Assembly: GCA_029237815.1 (NCBI GenBank)
Contig: JAQZBP010000003.1
Coordinates: 248,001-312,000, forward strand
Direction: 5' to 3'
Source of the DNA: Moraxellaceae bacterium
GTDB lineage: Bacteria; Pseudomonadota; Gammaproteobacteria; Pseudomonadales; Moraxellaceae
Length of the DNA stretch: 64,000 nt
Of the stretch, positions 38,895 to 48,275 are shown in pieces. The notes below the pieces were generated by a model. It did not search any database and was not told the origin of the DNA. It saw only the letters and a program-made list of their open reading frames with translations. Numbering within the stretch: the stretch's first letter is position 1; every line of letters begins with the position of its first letter. A program made the translations under genes and the position numbers.

Positions 38895-38943
38895 ACATAC
38901 GACGCCGTATGTCCGTACTATTTCCACATACGACACCGTATGT
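38895..38943. promoter_or_regulatory. Twin TetR operators
   Basis: Two 18-bp palindromes that differ by one base: ACATACGACGCCGTATGT (38895-38912) and ACATACGACACCGTATGT (38926-38943), with centres 31 bases (about three helical turns) apart. They lie between the divergent SDR and TetR genes. This is a textbook arrangement for a repressor controlling both directions. Confidence 0.88.
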
Positions 38944-38959
38944 CAATTAGAACCCGACC

Positions 38960-39583
38960 ATGAAGAAGCCTCCCGTCCCGACGGCGCGCTCCCGCGACGA
39001 AACCAAGCTGGAAACCCGCGAGGCCCTGCTGCGCGCGGCCACCCTGCTGTTCCGCAGCGAAGGCCTGGACGCCAGCCTCGACGCCATCTGCGCCCGCGCC
39101 GGCTACACCCGCGGCGCTTTCTATGTGCACTTCCAGGATCGCGACGAGCTGATTTCGGCGGTCATCGAGCGGGTCGGCTTCAGCTTCATCGACACCCTGC
39201 TGGGTGCGGACGACAGCGACGACGACTTCCTCGTACTGGTGCAACGCTTCCTGCGCACCGTGGCGGGCGGTGACTACCCCATCAGCCGCGAGGGCGGTCT
39301 GCGCCCGTATCAGCTGCTCGAGGCCTGTGCGCGCTCGGAGGCGGTGCGCCTGCAATACCTGCGCGTCAACGCCGCCGGCATCAGCCGGCTCACGGCCGCG
39401 CTGCAACGCGCCCAGGACGGTGGCGAACTGCGCGGCGATACGGACGCAGGCCAGCTCGCACAGATGCTGATGAGCCAGGTGCTCGGCATGCAGACCATGC
39501 TCGATCTCGACATGCCGCTCGACCTGCCCGGCATGGCCCGTACGATGCTGCAACTGCTGGCGCCGACCATCGGCGCAAAATGA
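38960..39583 (+). CDS. TetR-family regulator
   Basis: A 207-residue repressor. The N-terminal helix-turn-helix (about 20-65) ends with the typical YTRGAFYVHFQDRDEL, followed by an all-helical ligand domain. It probably binds the twin palindromes directly upstream and controls itself and the SDR gene. The ligand is unknown. The ribosome site is weak. Confidence 0.92.
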   Translation: MKKPPVPTARSRDETKLETREALLRAATLLFRSEGLDASLDAICARAGYTRGAFYVHFQDRDELISAVIERVGFSFIDTLLGADDSDDDFLVLVQRFLRTVAGGDYPISREGGLRPYQLLEACARSEAVRLQYLRVNAAGISRLTAALQRAQDGGELRGDTDAGQLAQMLMSQVLGMQTMLDLDMPLDLPGMARTMLQLLAPTIGAK

Positions 39584-39650
39584 GCGACGCCGCATTCCGG
39601 CCGCCGGCGACGCCTGCTAGCATCCGCCTGCCTTTCTCCTGGACGTTTTC

Positions 39651-40289
39651 ATGGAACTGATCGATTTCATCCTGCACGTGGACCGCCACCTCACCGAGTT
39701 CGTGGCGGCCTACGGCGCCTGGATCTACGCCCTGCTCTTCCTGATCGTCTTCGTCGAGACCGGGTTGGTGGTGATGCCGCTGCTGCCGGGCGACAGCCTG
39801 CTCTTTGCCGCGGGCGCACTGGCCGCCGCCGGCGCGATGAATCCCTTCCTGCTCACCGGGCTGCTGATCGTCGCGGCCGTGCTCGGCGACAGCTGCAACT
39901 ACGCCATCGGCCGCTACCTGGGACCCCGCGTCTACGAGATGGATTCGCGCTGGATTCGGCGCGACCACCTCAAGAAGACCCACGATTTCTACGAGAAGTA
40001 CGGCGGCCAGACCATCATCATCGCGCGCTTCGTGCCCATCGTGCGCACCTTCGCGCCTTTCGTGGCCGGCGTGGGCAGCATGGCCTACAGCCGCTTCATG
40101 ATGTTCAACGTGGTCGGCGGCGTGCTCTGGGTGACCAGCTGCGTATGGCTGGGCTACGGGCTCGGCAACCTGCCCTTCGTGAAGGACAACTTCTCGGCCA
40201 TCCTGCTGCTGATCATCTTCGTCAGCATCCTGCCGGGCATCATCGCCTGGGTCCGGCACAAGCTGGCCAGCAGCGCCGCCAAACCCTGA
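39651..40289 (+). CDS. DedA-family membrane protein
   Basis: A 212-residue inner-membrane protein with the family motifs VETGLVVMPLLPGDSLLFAA, GDSCNYAIGRYLG and ARFVPIVRTFAPFVAG. DedA proteins move undecaprenyl phosphate or phospholipids across the membrane and affect envelope charge and division. It has its own terminator. Confidence 0.93.
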   Translation: MELIDFILHVDRHLTEFVAAYGAWIYALLFLIVFVETGLVVMPLLPGDSLLFAAGALAAAGAMNPFLLTGLLIVAAVLGDSCNYAIGRYLGPRVYEMDSRWIRRDHLKKTHDFYEKYGGQTIIIARFVPIVRTFAPFVAGVGSMAYSRFMMFNVVGGVLWVTSCVWLGYGLGNLPFVKDNFSAILLLIIFVSILPGIIAWVRHKLASSAAKP

Positions 40290-40307
40290 CATGCTGATCA
40301 GCGCAAG

Positions 40308-40334
40308 AAAAAGCCGGCGTAAAGCCGGCTTTTT
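40308..40334. terminator. Bidirectional terminator between dedA and greB
   Basis: Eleven-bp perfect stem AAAAAGCCGGC / GCCGGCTTTTT with a 5-base loop, T-runs on both strands. Its end touches the greB stop. Confidence 0.92.
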
Positions 40335-40861
40335 CATTTCTGAGCGATCCCGCCATCGGGCGGATCGTAGGCCACGGAGAGCACGTAGAAGACGCCCCGG
40401 CCTGCCGGACGCTCCACCGCCACTTCGTCGTCCACCGTCTTCTTCAGCAGGGCGCGCGCCATGGGCGCATCGATGCTGATCCAGCCCCGGGCGGCATCGG
40501 TTTCGTCCGGCCCCACGATGCGCAGCGCCAGCACCTCGCCGCTCGCGGCATCCTCGATCTCCACCCACGCACCGAAGAAGATCCGTGAGGCATCGGTCGG
40601 CCGCGTATCCACCACCTTGAGCTCCTCCATCCGCTTCATGAGGAAGCGCACGCGCCGGTCAATCTCGCGCAACAGCTTCTTGCCGTAGATGTACTCGGCA
40701 TTCTCGGAACGGTCGCCCATGGCGGCCGCCTCCGACACGGCCCGGGTCACCTCCGGGCGACGCACCCGCCAGAGATGGTCGAACTCATCCTTGAGGACCC
40801 TGAAGCCTTCCGGGGTGATGAGCGCAGTGCGGGGTGCGGAGGGCGGGCGGTATCGGGACAT
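40334..40861 (-). CDS. greB: Transcription elongation factor GreB
   Basis: A 175-residue Gre factor. An N-terminal coiled coil carries the catalytic tip acidic pair ([16 protein letters not shown]) and an FKBP-like C-terminal domain follows. The [17 protein letters not shown]-like segment and basic patch favour GreB over GreA. It rescues backtracked RNA polymerase by transcript cleavage. No clear ribosome site precedes the chosen ATG. Confidence 0.9.
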   Translation of the reverse strand: MSRYRPPSAPRTALITPEGFRVLKDEFDHLWRVRRPEVTRAVSEAAAMGDRSENAEYIYGKKLLREIDRRVRFLMKRMEELKVVDTRPTDASRIFFGAWVEIEDAASGEVLALRIVGPDETDAARGWISIDAPMARALLKKTVDDEVAVERPAGRGVFYVLSVAYDPPDGGIAQK

Positions 40862-40965
40862 GGGGGGCAGCGTTTGCGGGACAGGCAGTGATTCTAGCGT
40901 CTCGCGCGCCCTCGTCATCCGGAAAGAAACCGTACTGCCGGAGCCGGCTCTGGGGGGCTGAGCCG

Positions 40966-41493
40966 CTAGCGCTTCACCGGCCGCTTCTGCAGCTTGCGCT
41001 GCAGGGTGCGGCGGTGCATGCCGAGGCAGCGCGCGGTTTCGGAAATATTGCCGTCGTGCTCGGCCAGCACTTTCTGGATGTGCTCCCACTCGAGGCGGTC
41101 GACCGACATCGGCGGCGTTTCCAGCACGGCCTCTGGCGGCAGCGCGGTCGCGACCTGCAGGGCGGCAAGGATTTCGTCGGCATCCGCCGGCTTCGGCAGG
41201 TAGTTCAGGGCGCCCTGCTTCACCGCCTCCACCGCGGTGGCGATGCTCGCGTAGCCGGTCAGCACCACTATCTTGAGACCGGGACGCAGACGCAGCAGCT
41301 CCGGCAGCAGGTGCAAGCCCGATTCCTGGCCGAGACGAAGGTCCAGTACACAGGCGTCGGGGTTGAACGTGGCGGCCTCTCGCCGCGCCTCGTCCGCGCA
41401 GGCGGCCTGCGCCGTTTCCAGTCCGCGGCGCAGGAAGGCACGTGCCAGCACCTGGCGAAAGGTGTCGTCGTCATCGACGATCAGGATCCTCAT
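40966..41493 (-). CDS. RegA/PrrA-type response regulator
   Basis: A 175-residue two-domain regulator. The receiver has the acidic pocket (VDDDD), the phospho-acceptor Asp in [10 protein letters not shown] and Lys in PKPADA. A Fis-type helix-turn-helix follows ([21 protein letters not shown]). This is the layout of RegA/PrrA/RoxR redox regulators. Its start overlaps the kinase stop (ATGA), so the pair is co-translated. Confidence 0.93.
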   Translation of the reverse strand: MRILIVDDDDTFRQVLARAFLRRGLETAQAACADEARREAATFNPDACVLDLRLGQESGLHLLPELLRLRPGLKIVVLTGYASIATAVEAVKQGALNYLPKPADADEILAALQVATALPPEAVLETPPMSVDRLEWEHIQKVLAEHDGNISETARCLGMHRRTLQRKLQKRPVKR

Positions 41494-42845
41494 GCCGGCT
41501 CCTCTGGCACAAGGGATAAGGATGCCAATATGCGCCATGGCAGGCGCAGGCGAACCAGCATGCCGCCCTCGGCGCGGCGCTGCAGGTGAATGCTGCCCCC
41601 CCACTGGTTCACGCTGGCATGGCTCAGGAAGTAGCCGATGCCGAGACCTTCCTCGCGACCGCTGACGAAGGGCTGCCCGAGCCGGGCAGCAATTTCGGGC
41701 GCCACGCCGGGACCGTCATCGGTGATCTCGATAAGGCAGTCGCCCCCTTCCTCACGCACCCGCACCCCGATGCATGTGCGCGCCGCCTGCGCGGCATTGT
41801 CCAGCAGGTTTACCAGCACCTGGGGCAGCGTCACGGGCGCCTGCACAGTACGGTCTGCCACCTCCAGCGCCAGCGAGAACTGCCGCTGCGGGTAAAGGAT
41901 TTCGATGCGTGCGACAGCGTCCCTCACCAGTGCCGACAGCAGCACCCGGGGGCTTTCCGGGGCGGCCTGCGCGCGCAGTCCCTGCAGAATGCTGCGACAT
42001 TGCCGGAGTTGCTGCCGAAGCAGCGCCGCCTCCTCGCGCAACGGCGAGTCCGCGGCCAGCCCGGCCTCTATCTCGGAGGCGATGATGCTCATGGTCGCCA
42101 GCGGCGTCCCGAGCTCATGTGCTGCGCCGGCCGCCATGGCGCCGAGGGCCACCACCTGCTCGCGCTGCAGCAGCCGCTCATGCTGCTCCGCCAGCATGCG
42201 GTCCTGTTCGCGCAGGGCGCTGCTCATGCGTGTCACGAAGAAAGTGATGAGCCCGGCGCTCAGCAGGAAGTTCAGCCACATCCCGAGAATGTGCAGGTTG
42301 AATCCCGAAAGTCCGGCAATCTCCACTGGTGCTGGCATTACATGGTGCTCATGCCCTTCCATCGCCACGAGCTCGAGCGCAGGCGCTGCATGCGGCGCGC
42401 CGAAGGGCGCGAAGGGAATGTAGTGAAAGAGGAGAAGGCTATAGGCCGCAAGCGTCAGCGCGGCCAGGCTCGCCGTGAACAAGGGGCGCAGGGTGGCTGC
42501 CGCCAGCGTCAACGGCACGAGGTAATAGGAAACGAAAGGATTGGTGGAGCCTCCGGTCCGGTAAAGCACCAGGGTCACCAGCAGCACATCCGCCACCAGT
42601 TGCAGCAGGAGCTCCGGCTCGCCGACACGAGCGCCGTGGCGCAGACGCCAGAAAGTGTAAAGGTTGAACAGGCTGAAGAGGCCTATCGCCAGCTGCAGAC
42701 CCGCATCCCGGTAGAGGGATTCGCCCTGCAGCCACTCCAGCAATCCCGCCGAGGCGACCAGCGTGACGATCAGCAGGCTGCGCAGCAGGCAGAGTCGCCC
42801 CAGGTTGCGCCGGTTGGCGCCGGCATCGCGGACAGCAGCAGGCAT
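41490..42845 (-). CDS. RegB/PrrB-type redox-sensing histidine kinase
   Basis: A 451-residue kinase with six hydrophobic segments. It has the quinone-site motif GGSTNPF of RegB/PrrB, the H-box AAHELGTPLATMSII, a Cys in RQCRSILQGL resembling the redox-active Cys region of RegB, and N/G boxes (NLLDNAAQA, DDGPG, EGLGIGYFL). It should sense respiratory redox state and phosphorylate the RegA partner. The start at 42845 lies just after a terminator; the open frame upstream is spurious. Confidence 0.92.
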   Translation of the reverse strand: MPAAVRDAGANRRNLGRLCLLRSLLIVTLVASAGLLEWLQGESLYRDAGLQLAIGLFSLFNLYTFWRLRHGARVGEPELLLQLVADVLLVTLVLYRTGGSTNPFVSYYLVPLTLAAATLRPLFTASLAALTLAAYSLLLFHYIPFAPFGAPHAAPALELVAMEGHEHHVMPAPVEIAGLSGFNLHILGMWLNFLLSAGLITFFVTRMSSALREQDRMLAEQHERLLQREQVVALGAMAAGAAHELGTPLATMSIIASEIEAGLAADSPLREEAALLRQQLRQCRSILQGLRAQAAPESPRVLLSALVRDAVARIEILYPQRQFSLALEVADRTVQAPVTLPQVLVNLLDNAAQAARTCIGVRVREEGGDCLIEITDDGPGVAPEIAARLGQPFVSGREEGLGIGYFLSHASVNQWGGSIHLQRRAEGGMLVRLRLPWRILASLSLVPEEPA

Positions 42846-42861
42846 GCGGGAAGCGCCAAAG

Positions 42862-42888
42862 AAAAAAGGTGCCCAATGGCACCTTTTT
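42862..42888 (-). terminator. sodB terminator
   Basis: Twelve-position stem GGTGCC / GGCACC core flanked by A and T runs with a CAAT loop. It lies between sodB and the kinase gene on the minus strand and should isolate the two units. Confidence 0.88.
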
Positions 42889-42931
42889 CCGTTTCCGCGG
42901 TCAAGCCGGCGCGACAATCTGTCGCGGCGAC

Positions 42932-43528
42932 TCAGGCCAGGTTCTGGTTCACGAAGTCCCAGTTCACCAGCTTCTCGAGGAAAGTGGTGACGTAGTCCGG
43001 ACGACGGTTGCGGAAATCGATGTAGTAGGCGTGCTCCCACACGTCGCAGGTCAGCAGCGCCTTCTGGCCGTGGGCCATGGGCAGGTCGGCGTTCGGCGTC
43101 TTGGTGACTTCGAGCTTGCCGTCCTTGTTCAGCACCAGCCAGGCCCAGCCGGAGCCGAACTGGGTGGTGGCGGCGGCCTTGAACAGCTCGACGAACTTGT
43201 CGTAGCCGCCGAGGTCGGTGTCGATCTTCGCGGCGATGGCGCCGGTGGGCTTGCCGCCGCCGTTGGGCTTCATGCCGTTCCAGTAGAAGGTGTGGTTCCA
43301 GATCTGGGCGGAGTTGTTGAAGACGCCGGCCTTGGACGCGTCACCGGCGGACGCCTTGATGATCTCTTCCAGGCTCTTCGACTCAAGATCGGTGCCCTTG
43401 ATCAGGTTGTTCAGGTTCACCACATAGGCGTTGTGGTGCTTGCCATGGTGGAACTCGAGGGTTTCGGCCGTGAGATGCGGCTCCAGGGCACTCTTGTCGT
43501 ACGGAAGGGGGGGCAGCTCAATCGCCAT
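42932..43528 (-). CDS. sodB: Iron superoxide dismutase
   Basis: A 198-residue Fe/Mn-type SOD. The metal ligands are in FHHGKHHNAYV, WNHTFYWN, DVWEHAYYID. AQIWNHTFYW and FGSGWAWLV are typical of the iron form. It converts superoxide to peroxide in the cytosol. AGGA lies seven bases before the second of two close ATGs, which I use as start. Confidence 0.96.
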   Translation of the reverse strand: MAIELPPLPYDKSALEPHLTAETLEFHHGKHHNAYVVNLNNLIKGTDLESKSLEEIIKASAGDASKAGVFNNSAQIWNHTFYWNGMKPNGGGKPTGAIAAKIDTDLGGYDKFVELFKAAATTQFGSGWAWLVLNKDGKLEVTKTPNADLPMAHGQKALLTCDVWEHAYYIDFRNRRPDYVTTFLEKLVNWDFVNQNLA

Positions 43529-43582
43529 GATCATGTCCTGTCTGGAGAAATGGAGAGTCGCGACCTGCGACGGGGAAGCGCG

Positions 43583-43611
43583 ATTATGCAATCCTGTCAG
43601 GGCAGGGGCAA
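43583..43611 (-). promoter_or_regulatory. sodB promoter
   Basis: TTGCCC (43611-43606), a 17-base spacer and CATAAT (43588-43583), about 55 bases before the start codon. No Fur box is evident to me. Confidence 0.55.
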
Positions 43612-43706
43612 TTCGACATTTCACACAGAAACGGAGTGGTCTTGAAGCTGCCGCACCATGCAATGGCAGACATCGGGGCGCCGCCGGGCGACAGCGCCAG
43701 GGAAGA

Positions 43707-43910
43707 TTACTTGTCGTCGTCGAGGTCGTAGTCGTAGTCGCGAAGGCGACGCTGAAGCTTGCGCTCCTCCAGCAACTCATCAATCACGCGGCGCTTGGTC
43801 AGCGAATTCTTGATGGCAGCCGCCTTGGCCACCTCATCATTTTCAGGCTCGGGAGCAGGACTTTCCTCGAAGGCCTCTTCTTCGAATTCTTCGGGTTTAC
43901 CATTCGCCAT
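43707..43910 (-). CDS. PA3496-family small acidic protein
   Basis: A 67-residue, highly charged protein. An acidic N-terminus is followed by TKRRVIDELLEERKLQRRL and an Asp/Tyr-rich end (DYDYDLDDDK). It matches the small gammaproteobacterial family named after Pseudomonas PA3496, annotated as putative envelope integrity protein. Function is not established. GAGGA precedes the start. Confidence 0.78.
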   Translation of the reverse strand: MANGKPEEFEEEAFEESPAPEPENDEVAKAAAIKNSLTKRRVIDELLEERKLQRRLRDYDYDLDDDK

Positions 43911-44029
43911 AGCGTCCTCGAGCCGGTAGGAACATGCTTGGGCGGCTATATACGTCAAAGCTCGAAGGCTGTAAAGCAGGCCCGGAACACGCTGCCCAAG
44001 CGCTCCCGCTCCACTCCTCTCCTCAAATG

Positions 44030-44056
44030 AAAACGGCCGGAAAAACCGGCCGTTTT
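44030..44056. terminator. Terminator after the histone-tailed HU gene
   Basis: Eleven-bp perfect stem AAAACGGCCGG / CCGGCCGTTTT with an AAAAA loop. It lies just downstream of the HU-like gene on the minus strand. Confidence 0.9.
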
Positions 44057-44073
44057 CAGTGGATCACTACCAA

Positions 44074-44583
44074 TCAGGCGGCGTAATCCTTGAGCTTCTT
44101 CAGCGGGCGCACCTTGATGGTGTTGCGGGCCGGCTTGGCCTTGAAGGTGGTCTCTTCACCGGTGAAGGGATTGATGCCCTTGCGTGCCTTGGTGGCCGGC
44201 TTGCGCACGACCTGGATCTTGAAGAGGCCGGGCAGCGTGAAGTGGCCAACGGCATTCTTCTTCACGTGACGCTCGATCAGGGCGGAGAGCTCGTCGAACA
44301 CGGCAGCGACCTGCTTCTTGGTCAGCGCGGTGAGCTCGGCGATCTCGGTCATCAGCTGGGTCTTGTTGTGCGGTGCAGACAGGGCGGTGGTGGCGCGCTT
44401 GGCCGGGGCCTTCGGAGCAGCTGCAGGCTTGGCGGCAGCCTTCTTCACAGCAGGGGCCTTCTTGGCGGCCGGCTTGGCGGCAGCTTTCTTGGCTGCAGGC
44501 TTGGCAGCGGGCTTGGCGGCAGCTTTCTTGGGAGCGGCTTTCTTGGGAGCAGCTTTGGCAGTCGTTTTCTTGGCAATGGCCAT
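44074..44583 (-). CDS. HU-family DNA-binding protein with histone H1-like tail
   Basis: A 169-residue protein. The N-terminal 75 residues are almost only Lys, Ala and Pro in KKAAAKP-type repeats, like eukaryotic H1 tails and AlgP. The C-terminal part (about 85-165) is an HU/IHF-type domain with LMTEIAELTALTKKQV and ARKGINPFTGEE. It probably binds and compacts DNA, the tail adding non-specific charge contacts. The repeat tract is prone to length change. It has its own strong promoter and terminator. Confidence 0.9.
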   Translation of the reverse strand: MAIAKKTTAKAAPKKAAPKKAAAKPAAKPAAKKAAAKPAAKKAPAVKKAAAKPAAAPKAPAKRATTALSAPHNKTQLMTEIAELTALTKKQVAAVFDELSALIERHVKKNAVGHFTLPGLFKIQVVRKPATKARKGINPFTGEETTFKAKPARNTIKVRPLKKLKDYAA

Positions 44584-44703
44584 TATGCGATCTTCCTTAT
44601 TTTTTGACGTTCTGGGGCGACGCTTCAACCGGCGGCTTGGACTCCTCTCCCGGTGCAGACATCGTGTTCATGCGCCTGACTCTGCGCCATGAACTGGACT
44701 CGA

Positions 44704-44732
44704 TATATAGGGGATTTGCCAGGGTGCGGCAA
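44704..44732 (-). promoter_or_regulatory. Promoter of the HU-like gene
   Basis: TTGCCG (44732-44727), a 17-base spacer and TATATA (44709-44704), giving a leader of about 110 bases. The remaining bases to aspS contain only the aspS promoter elements and no gene. Confidence 0.6.
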
Positions 44733-44917
44733 TAGTGTGGGGCCTCGAAACCCGCGTTTTATCGGGGTTTTACGCTGATCCATCTCAACAAGTGGCTTTT
44801 TCCAGCGGTTTTCCTGCTTTTTTTCGCGACGACTACCCCTGAACGAAGAATCCGGCATGCCGCGCGCGGACGAGCCTTCCCTGCAGCAGGCCCCTAACAG
44901 CGCGGGGCCCGTGCAGG

Positions 44918-44923
44918 TATAAT
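44918..44923 (+). promoter_or_regulatory. aspS promoter -10 element
   Basis: Perfect TATAAT about 54 bases before the aspS start. The -35 region (TAACAG at 44895-44900) is weak. Confidence 0.5.
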
Positions 44924-44976
44924 GCGCCCCTTTTGCAGCTCCTCCCCGCGGCACGACTGACCGGAAGCGACACACC

Positions 44977-46758
44977 ATGATGCGCACCCACTACTGTGGC
45001 GAACTCAACGAAAAACACATCGACCAGACCATCACTCTCGCCGGCTGGGTGCACCGCCGCCGCGACCATGGCGGCGTCATCTTCCTGGACATGCGCGACC
45101 GCGACGGCCTGGTGCAGGTCGTGATCGATCCGGACACCCCAGAGGCCTTCGCGCTGGCCGACAAATCCCGCTCCGAGTTCGTGCTCAAGATCACCGGCCG
45201 CGTGCGCCGCCGCTATGCCGGCACCGAGAACGCCAACATGCCGAGTGGCCAGATCGAGGTGCTGGGCAAGGAAATCGAGATCCTGGCCCAGTCGGAAACC
45301 CCGCCCTTCCCCCTCAACGACGACTTCTCCAACGTCGGTGAAGAGGTCCGCCTCAAGTACCGCTTCCTGGACATGCGCCGTCCCGAGATGCTGGAGCGCA
45401 TGCGCTTCCGCTCCAAGGTGACCTCGAAAATCCGCACCTACCTCGACACCAACGGCTTCCTCGACGTGGAAACCCCGGTGCTGACCCGCGCCACCCCGGA
45501 GGGCGCGCGCGACTACCTGGTGCCCTCGCGCACCCAGCCCGGCTCCTTCTTCGCCCTGCCGCAGTCGCCCCAGCTCTTCAAGCAGCTGCTGATGGTCTCC
45601 GGCTTCGACCGCTACTACCAGATCGCCAAGTGCTTCCGCGACGAGGACCTGCGCGCCGACCGCCAGCCCGAGTTCACCCAGATCGACATCGAGACCTCGT
45701 TCCTGTCCGATGAAGACATCATGCAGATCACCGAAGGAATGATCCGCGAGCTCTTCGACGAGCTGCTGGGCGTCAAGTTCGCTCCGCTGGCGCGCATGAC
45801 CTATGCCGACGCCATGCGCGACTACGCCTCCGACAAGCCCGACATGCGCATCCCGCTGAAGCTGGTGGATGTGGCCGACCTCATGCAGGACGTGGAATTC
45901 AAGGTCTTCGCCGGCCCCGCCAAGGATCCCAAGGGCCGCATCGTCGCCCTGCGCGTCCCGGGCGGCGGCGCCATGCCGCGCAGCCAGATCGACGAGTACA
46001 CCAAGTTCGTCGGCATCTACGGCGCCAAGGGCCTGGCCTATATCAAGGTCAACGACCTGGCCGCCGGCCTCGAGGGCCTGCAGTCGCCAATCGTGAAGTT
46101 CATCGAGCCCATCGTGCTGGACCTGCTGAAGCGCGTCGGTGCCGAGAACGGCGACCTCGTGTTCTTCGGCGCGGACAAGGCCAAGGTGGTGAACGACGCC
46201 ATGGGCGCCCTGCGCGTCCGCGTCGGCCACGACCTCAAGCTCTTCACCTGCGAGTGGGCTCCGCTCTGGGTGGTGGACTTCCCCATGTTCGAGGAAGTGG
46301 AGGACGGCCAGTGGACCTCGGTGCACCACCCCTTCACCCTGCCCAAGTGCGACGTCGAGACCATGAAGAACAACCCGGGCGCGGCGCTGTCCGTGGCCTA
46401 TGACTTCGTGCTCAACGGCACCGAGATCGGTGGCGGCTCCCTGCGTATCTACAACCTGGAAATGCAGAAGGCCGTGTTCGAGGCGCTGGGCATCGGCGAG
46501 GAAGAGGCCAACGAGAAGTTTGCCTTCCTGCTGGACGCGCTCAAGTACGGCGCCCCGCCCCACGGCGGCCTGGCCTTCGGCCTCGACCGCCTGATCATGC
46601 TCATGACCGGCGCCAGCAGCATCCGCGACGTCATCGCCTTCCCCAAGACCAAGACCGCGGAATGCCTCATGACGCACGCCCCGGCCCCGGTCGACGGCAA
46701 GCAGTTGCGCGACCTTGGCATCCGCCTGCGCGAGAAGGAAAAGCCCGCCGCCGAGTAA
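44977..46758 (+). CDS. aspS: Aspartate-tRNA ligase
   Basis: A 593-residue class IIb synthetase. It has the N-terminal OB anticodon domain ([21 protein letters not shown] is the family block, about 18-38), the catalytic core with motif 2 ([19 protein letters not shown]), a bacterial insertion domain and motif 3 ([13 protein letters not shown]). Discriminating from the non-discriminating form would need comparison of the His/Leu position. A second ATG directly follows the first; GGAAG lies upstream. Confidence 0.98.
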   Translation: MMRTHYCGELNEKHIDQTITLAGWVHRRRDHGGVIFLDMRDRDGLVQVVIDPDTPEAFALADKSRSEFVLKITGRVRRRYAGTENANMPSGQIEVLGKEIEILAQSETPPFPLNDDFSNVGEEVRLKYRFLDMRRPEMLERMRFRSKVTSKIRTYLDTNGFLDVETPVLTRATPEGARDYLVPSRTQPGSFFALPQSPQLFKQLLMVSGFDRYYQIAKCFRDEDLRADRQPEFTQIDIETSFLSDEDIMQITEGMIRELFDELLGVKFAPLARMTYADAMRDYASDKPDMRIPLKLVDVADLMQDVEFKVFAGPAKDPKGRIVALRVPGGGAMPRSQIDEYTKFVGIYGAKGLAYIKVNDLAAGLEGLQSPIVKFIEPIVLDLLKRVGAENGDLVFFGADKAKVVNDAMGALRVRVGHDLKLFTCEWAPLWVVDFPMFEEVEDGQWTSVHHPFTLPKCDVETMKNNPGAALSVAYDFVLNGTEIGGGSLRIYNLEMQKAVFEALGIGEEEANEKFAFLLDALKYGAPPHGGLAFGLDRLIMLMTGASSIRDVIAFPKTKTAECLMTHAPAPVDGKQLRDLGIRLREKEKPAAE

Positions 46759-46883
46759 GGCGGGCCCCCTGGAGGCTTTGCAGGCCGGATTTCATTTCGA
46801 CCTGCGGGCACCACTGCGACAAGGAACAACAAGACCCCGGCGCCCCCCTTCGGGAGGCCGCCCCCAGCAGGTGAGGAGTCCTC

Positions 46884-47633
46884 ATGGCCGGACACAGCAA
46901 ATGGGCCAACATCAAGCACCGCAAGGAACGCCAGGACGCCAAGAAAGGCAAGGTCTTCACCAAGTACATCCGTGAAATCACGGTGGCGGCGCGTATGGGC
47001 GGTCCCAGCGAGGATGACAATCCCCGCCTACGCGCCATCGTGGCCAAGGCCCTCACCGCCAACATGAGCCGTGACATCATCAATCGCGCCATCCAGCGCG
47101 GAGCCGGCGGTGAAGACGACAAGAAGCTCGACGAACTCACCTACGAGGGCTACGGCGTCGGCGGCGTCGCCGTTCTGGTCGAAGCCATGACCGACAACAT
47201 CAACCGCACCGTCGGCGAAGTGCGCCATGCCTTTTCCAAGAATGGTGGCAACCTTGGCACCAACGGCTCGGTGGCATACCTCTTCAGCAAGCGTGGCGAG
47301 ATCGTCTATGCGCCAGGCACAAACGAAGACAGGGTCATGGAAGTCGCGCTGGAAGCCGGCGCCGACGATGTCGAGTCGGATGCGGACGGCATTACCGTCA
47401 TCACCACTCCGGAAACCTTCGGTGCCGTGCTGGATGCGCTCAATGCCGCCGGCCTCAAGGCGGAAAGCGCGGAAGTGACCATGTCCGCCGCCACGCAGGC
47501 CGACATCACCGACGTGGACCAGGCCGAGAAGATCATGAAGATGATCGACATGCTGGAGGACCTCGACGACGTGCAGGAGGTCTACAGCAATGCCAATTTC
47601 ACTGCGGAAGTGATGGCGGCCCTCAACAAATAG
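46884..47633 (+). CDS. yebC: YebC/TACO1-family protein
   Basis: A 249-residue protein beginning [14 protein letters not shown], the invariant family start. YebC proteins have been called transcriptional regulators, and recent work on relatives points to a ribosome role in relieving stalls. GAGGAG lies upstream. It precedes ruvC, the usual neighbour. Confidence 0.96.
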   Translation: MAGHSKWANIKHRKERQDAKKGKVFTKYIREITVAARMGGPSEDDNPRLRAIVAKALTANMSRDIINRAIQRGAGGEDDKKLDELTYEGYGVGGVAVLVEAMTDNINRTVGEVRHAFSKNGGNLGTNGSVAYLFSKRGEIVYAPGTNEDRVMEVALEAGADDVESDADGITVITTPETFGAVLDALNAAGLKAESAEVTMSAATQADITDVDQAEKIMKMIDMLEDLDDVQEVYSNANFTAEVMAALNK

Positions 47634-47670
47634 AACGCGCGCGCGTCCCTTCCGGACGGCAGAAGGCCCC

Positions 47671-48192
47671 ATGCCCATCATCCTCGGAATCGACCCCGGC
47701 TCCCGTATCACCGGCTTCGGCGTGATCGATTCCGATGGCACCCGACACCGCTATGTCGCCTCGGGCTGCATCAGGATGGCGGAACTGCCGCTGCCGGAAC
47801 GCCTGCACCGCATCTATGCCGGCATTGCCGAGATCGTGGCGACCTATGCTCCCGAGCAGTCGGCCATCGAGCAGGTCTTCCTCTCCAACAACGCCGACTC
47901 GGCGCTGAAGCTGGGCCAGGCGCGAGGTGCCGCGATCGTGGCCCTCATGAACCATTCCCTGCCGGTGGCGGAGTATTCGGCGCGCCAGGTCAAGCTGGCG
48001 GTGGTCGGCAAGGGGGCCGCGCTCAAGGAGCAGGTGCAGCACATGGTGGTGCGCCTGCTGAACCTGCAGAAGGCCCCGCCCGCGGATGCCGCCGATGCGC
48101 TGGCCATCGCCCTCTGCCACGCCCAAGCGTCCAGCACGCTCGCCCGCATCGGCACGGCGGACCGCATGCGGGGCGGTCGCGCCCATGATTGA
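47671..48192 (+). CDS. ruvC: Holliday junction resolvase RuvC
   Basis: A 173-residue RNase-H-fold nuclease. The acidic active site includes Asp in [13 protein letters not shown], Glu in [18 protein letters not shown] and the C-terminal [13 protein letters not shown]. It cuts junctions held by RuvAB. AGAAGG lies just upstream. In this window it is separated from ruvA by an unrelated gene. Confidence 0.97.
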   Translation: MPIILGIDPGSRITGFGVIDSDGTRHRYVASGCIRMAELPLPERLHRIYAGIAEIVATYAPEQSAIEQVFLSNNADSALKLGQARGAAIVALMNHSLPVAEYSARQVKLAVVGKGAALKEQVQHMVVRLLNLQKAPPADAADALAIALCHAQASSTLARIGTADRMRGGRAHD

Positions 48193-48275
48193 TTCGTGCG
48201 GATTTCCGCCCGTTAGTTTGCTGCATTAACGACGCACGACCACTTCAGGAACTCACTAAAACAAGGACGTCACAT

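Noticed and set aside
44833-46677. A 614-codon open frame antisense to aspS
   Set aside because: It mirrors aspS, whose synthetase motifs are unambiguous.
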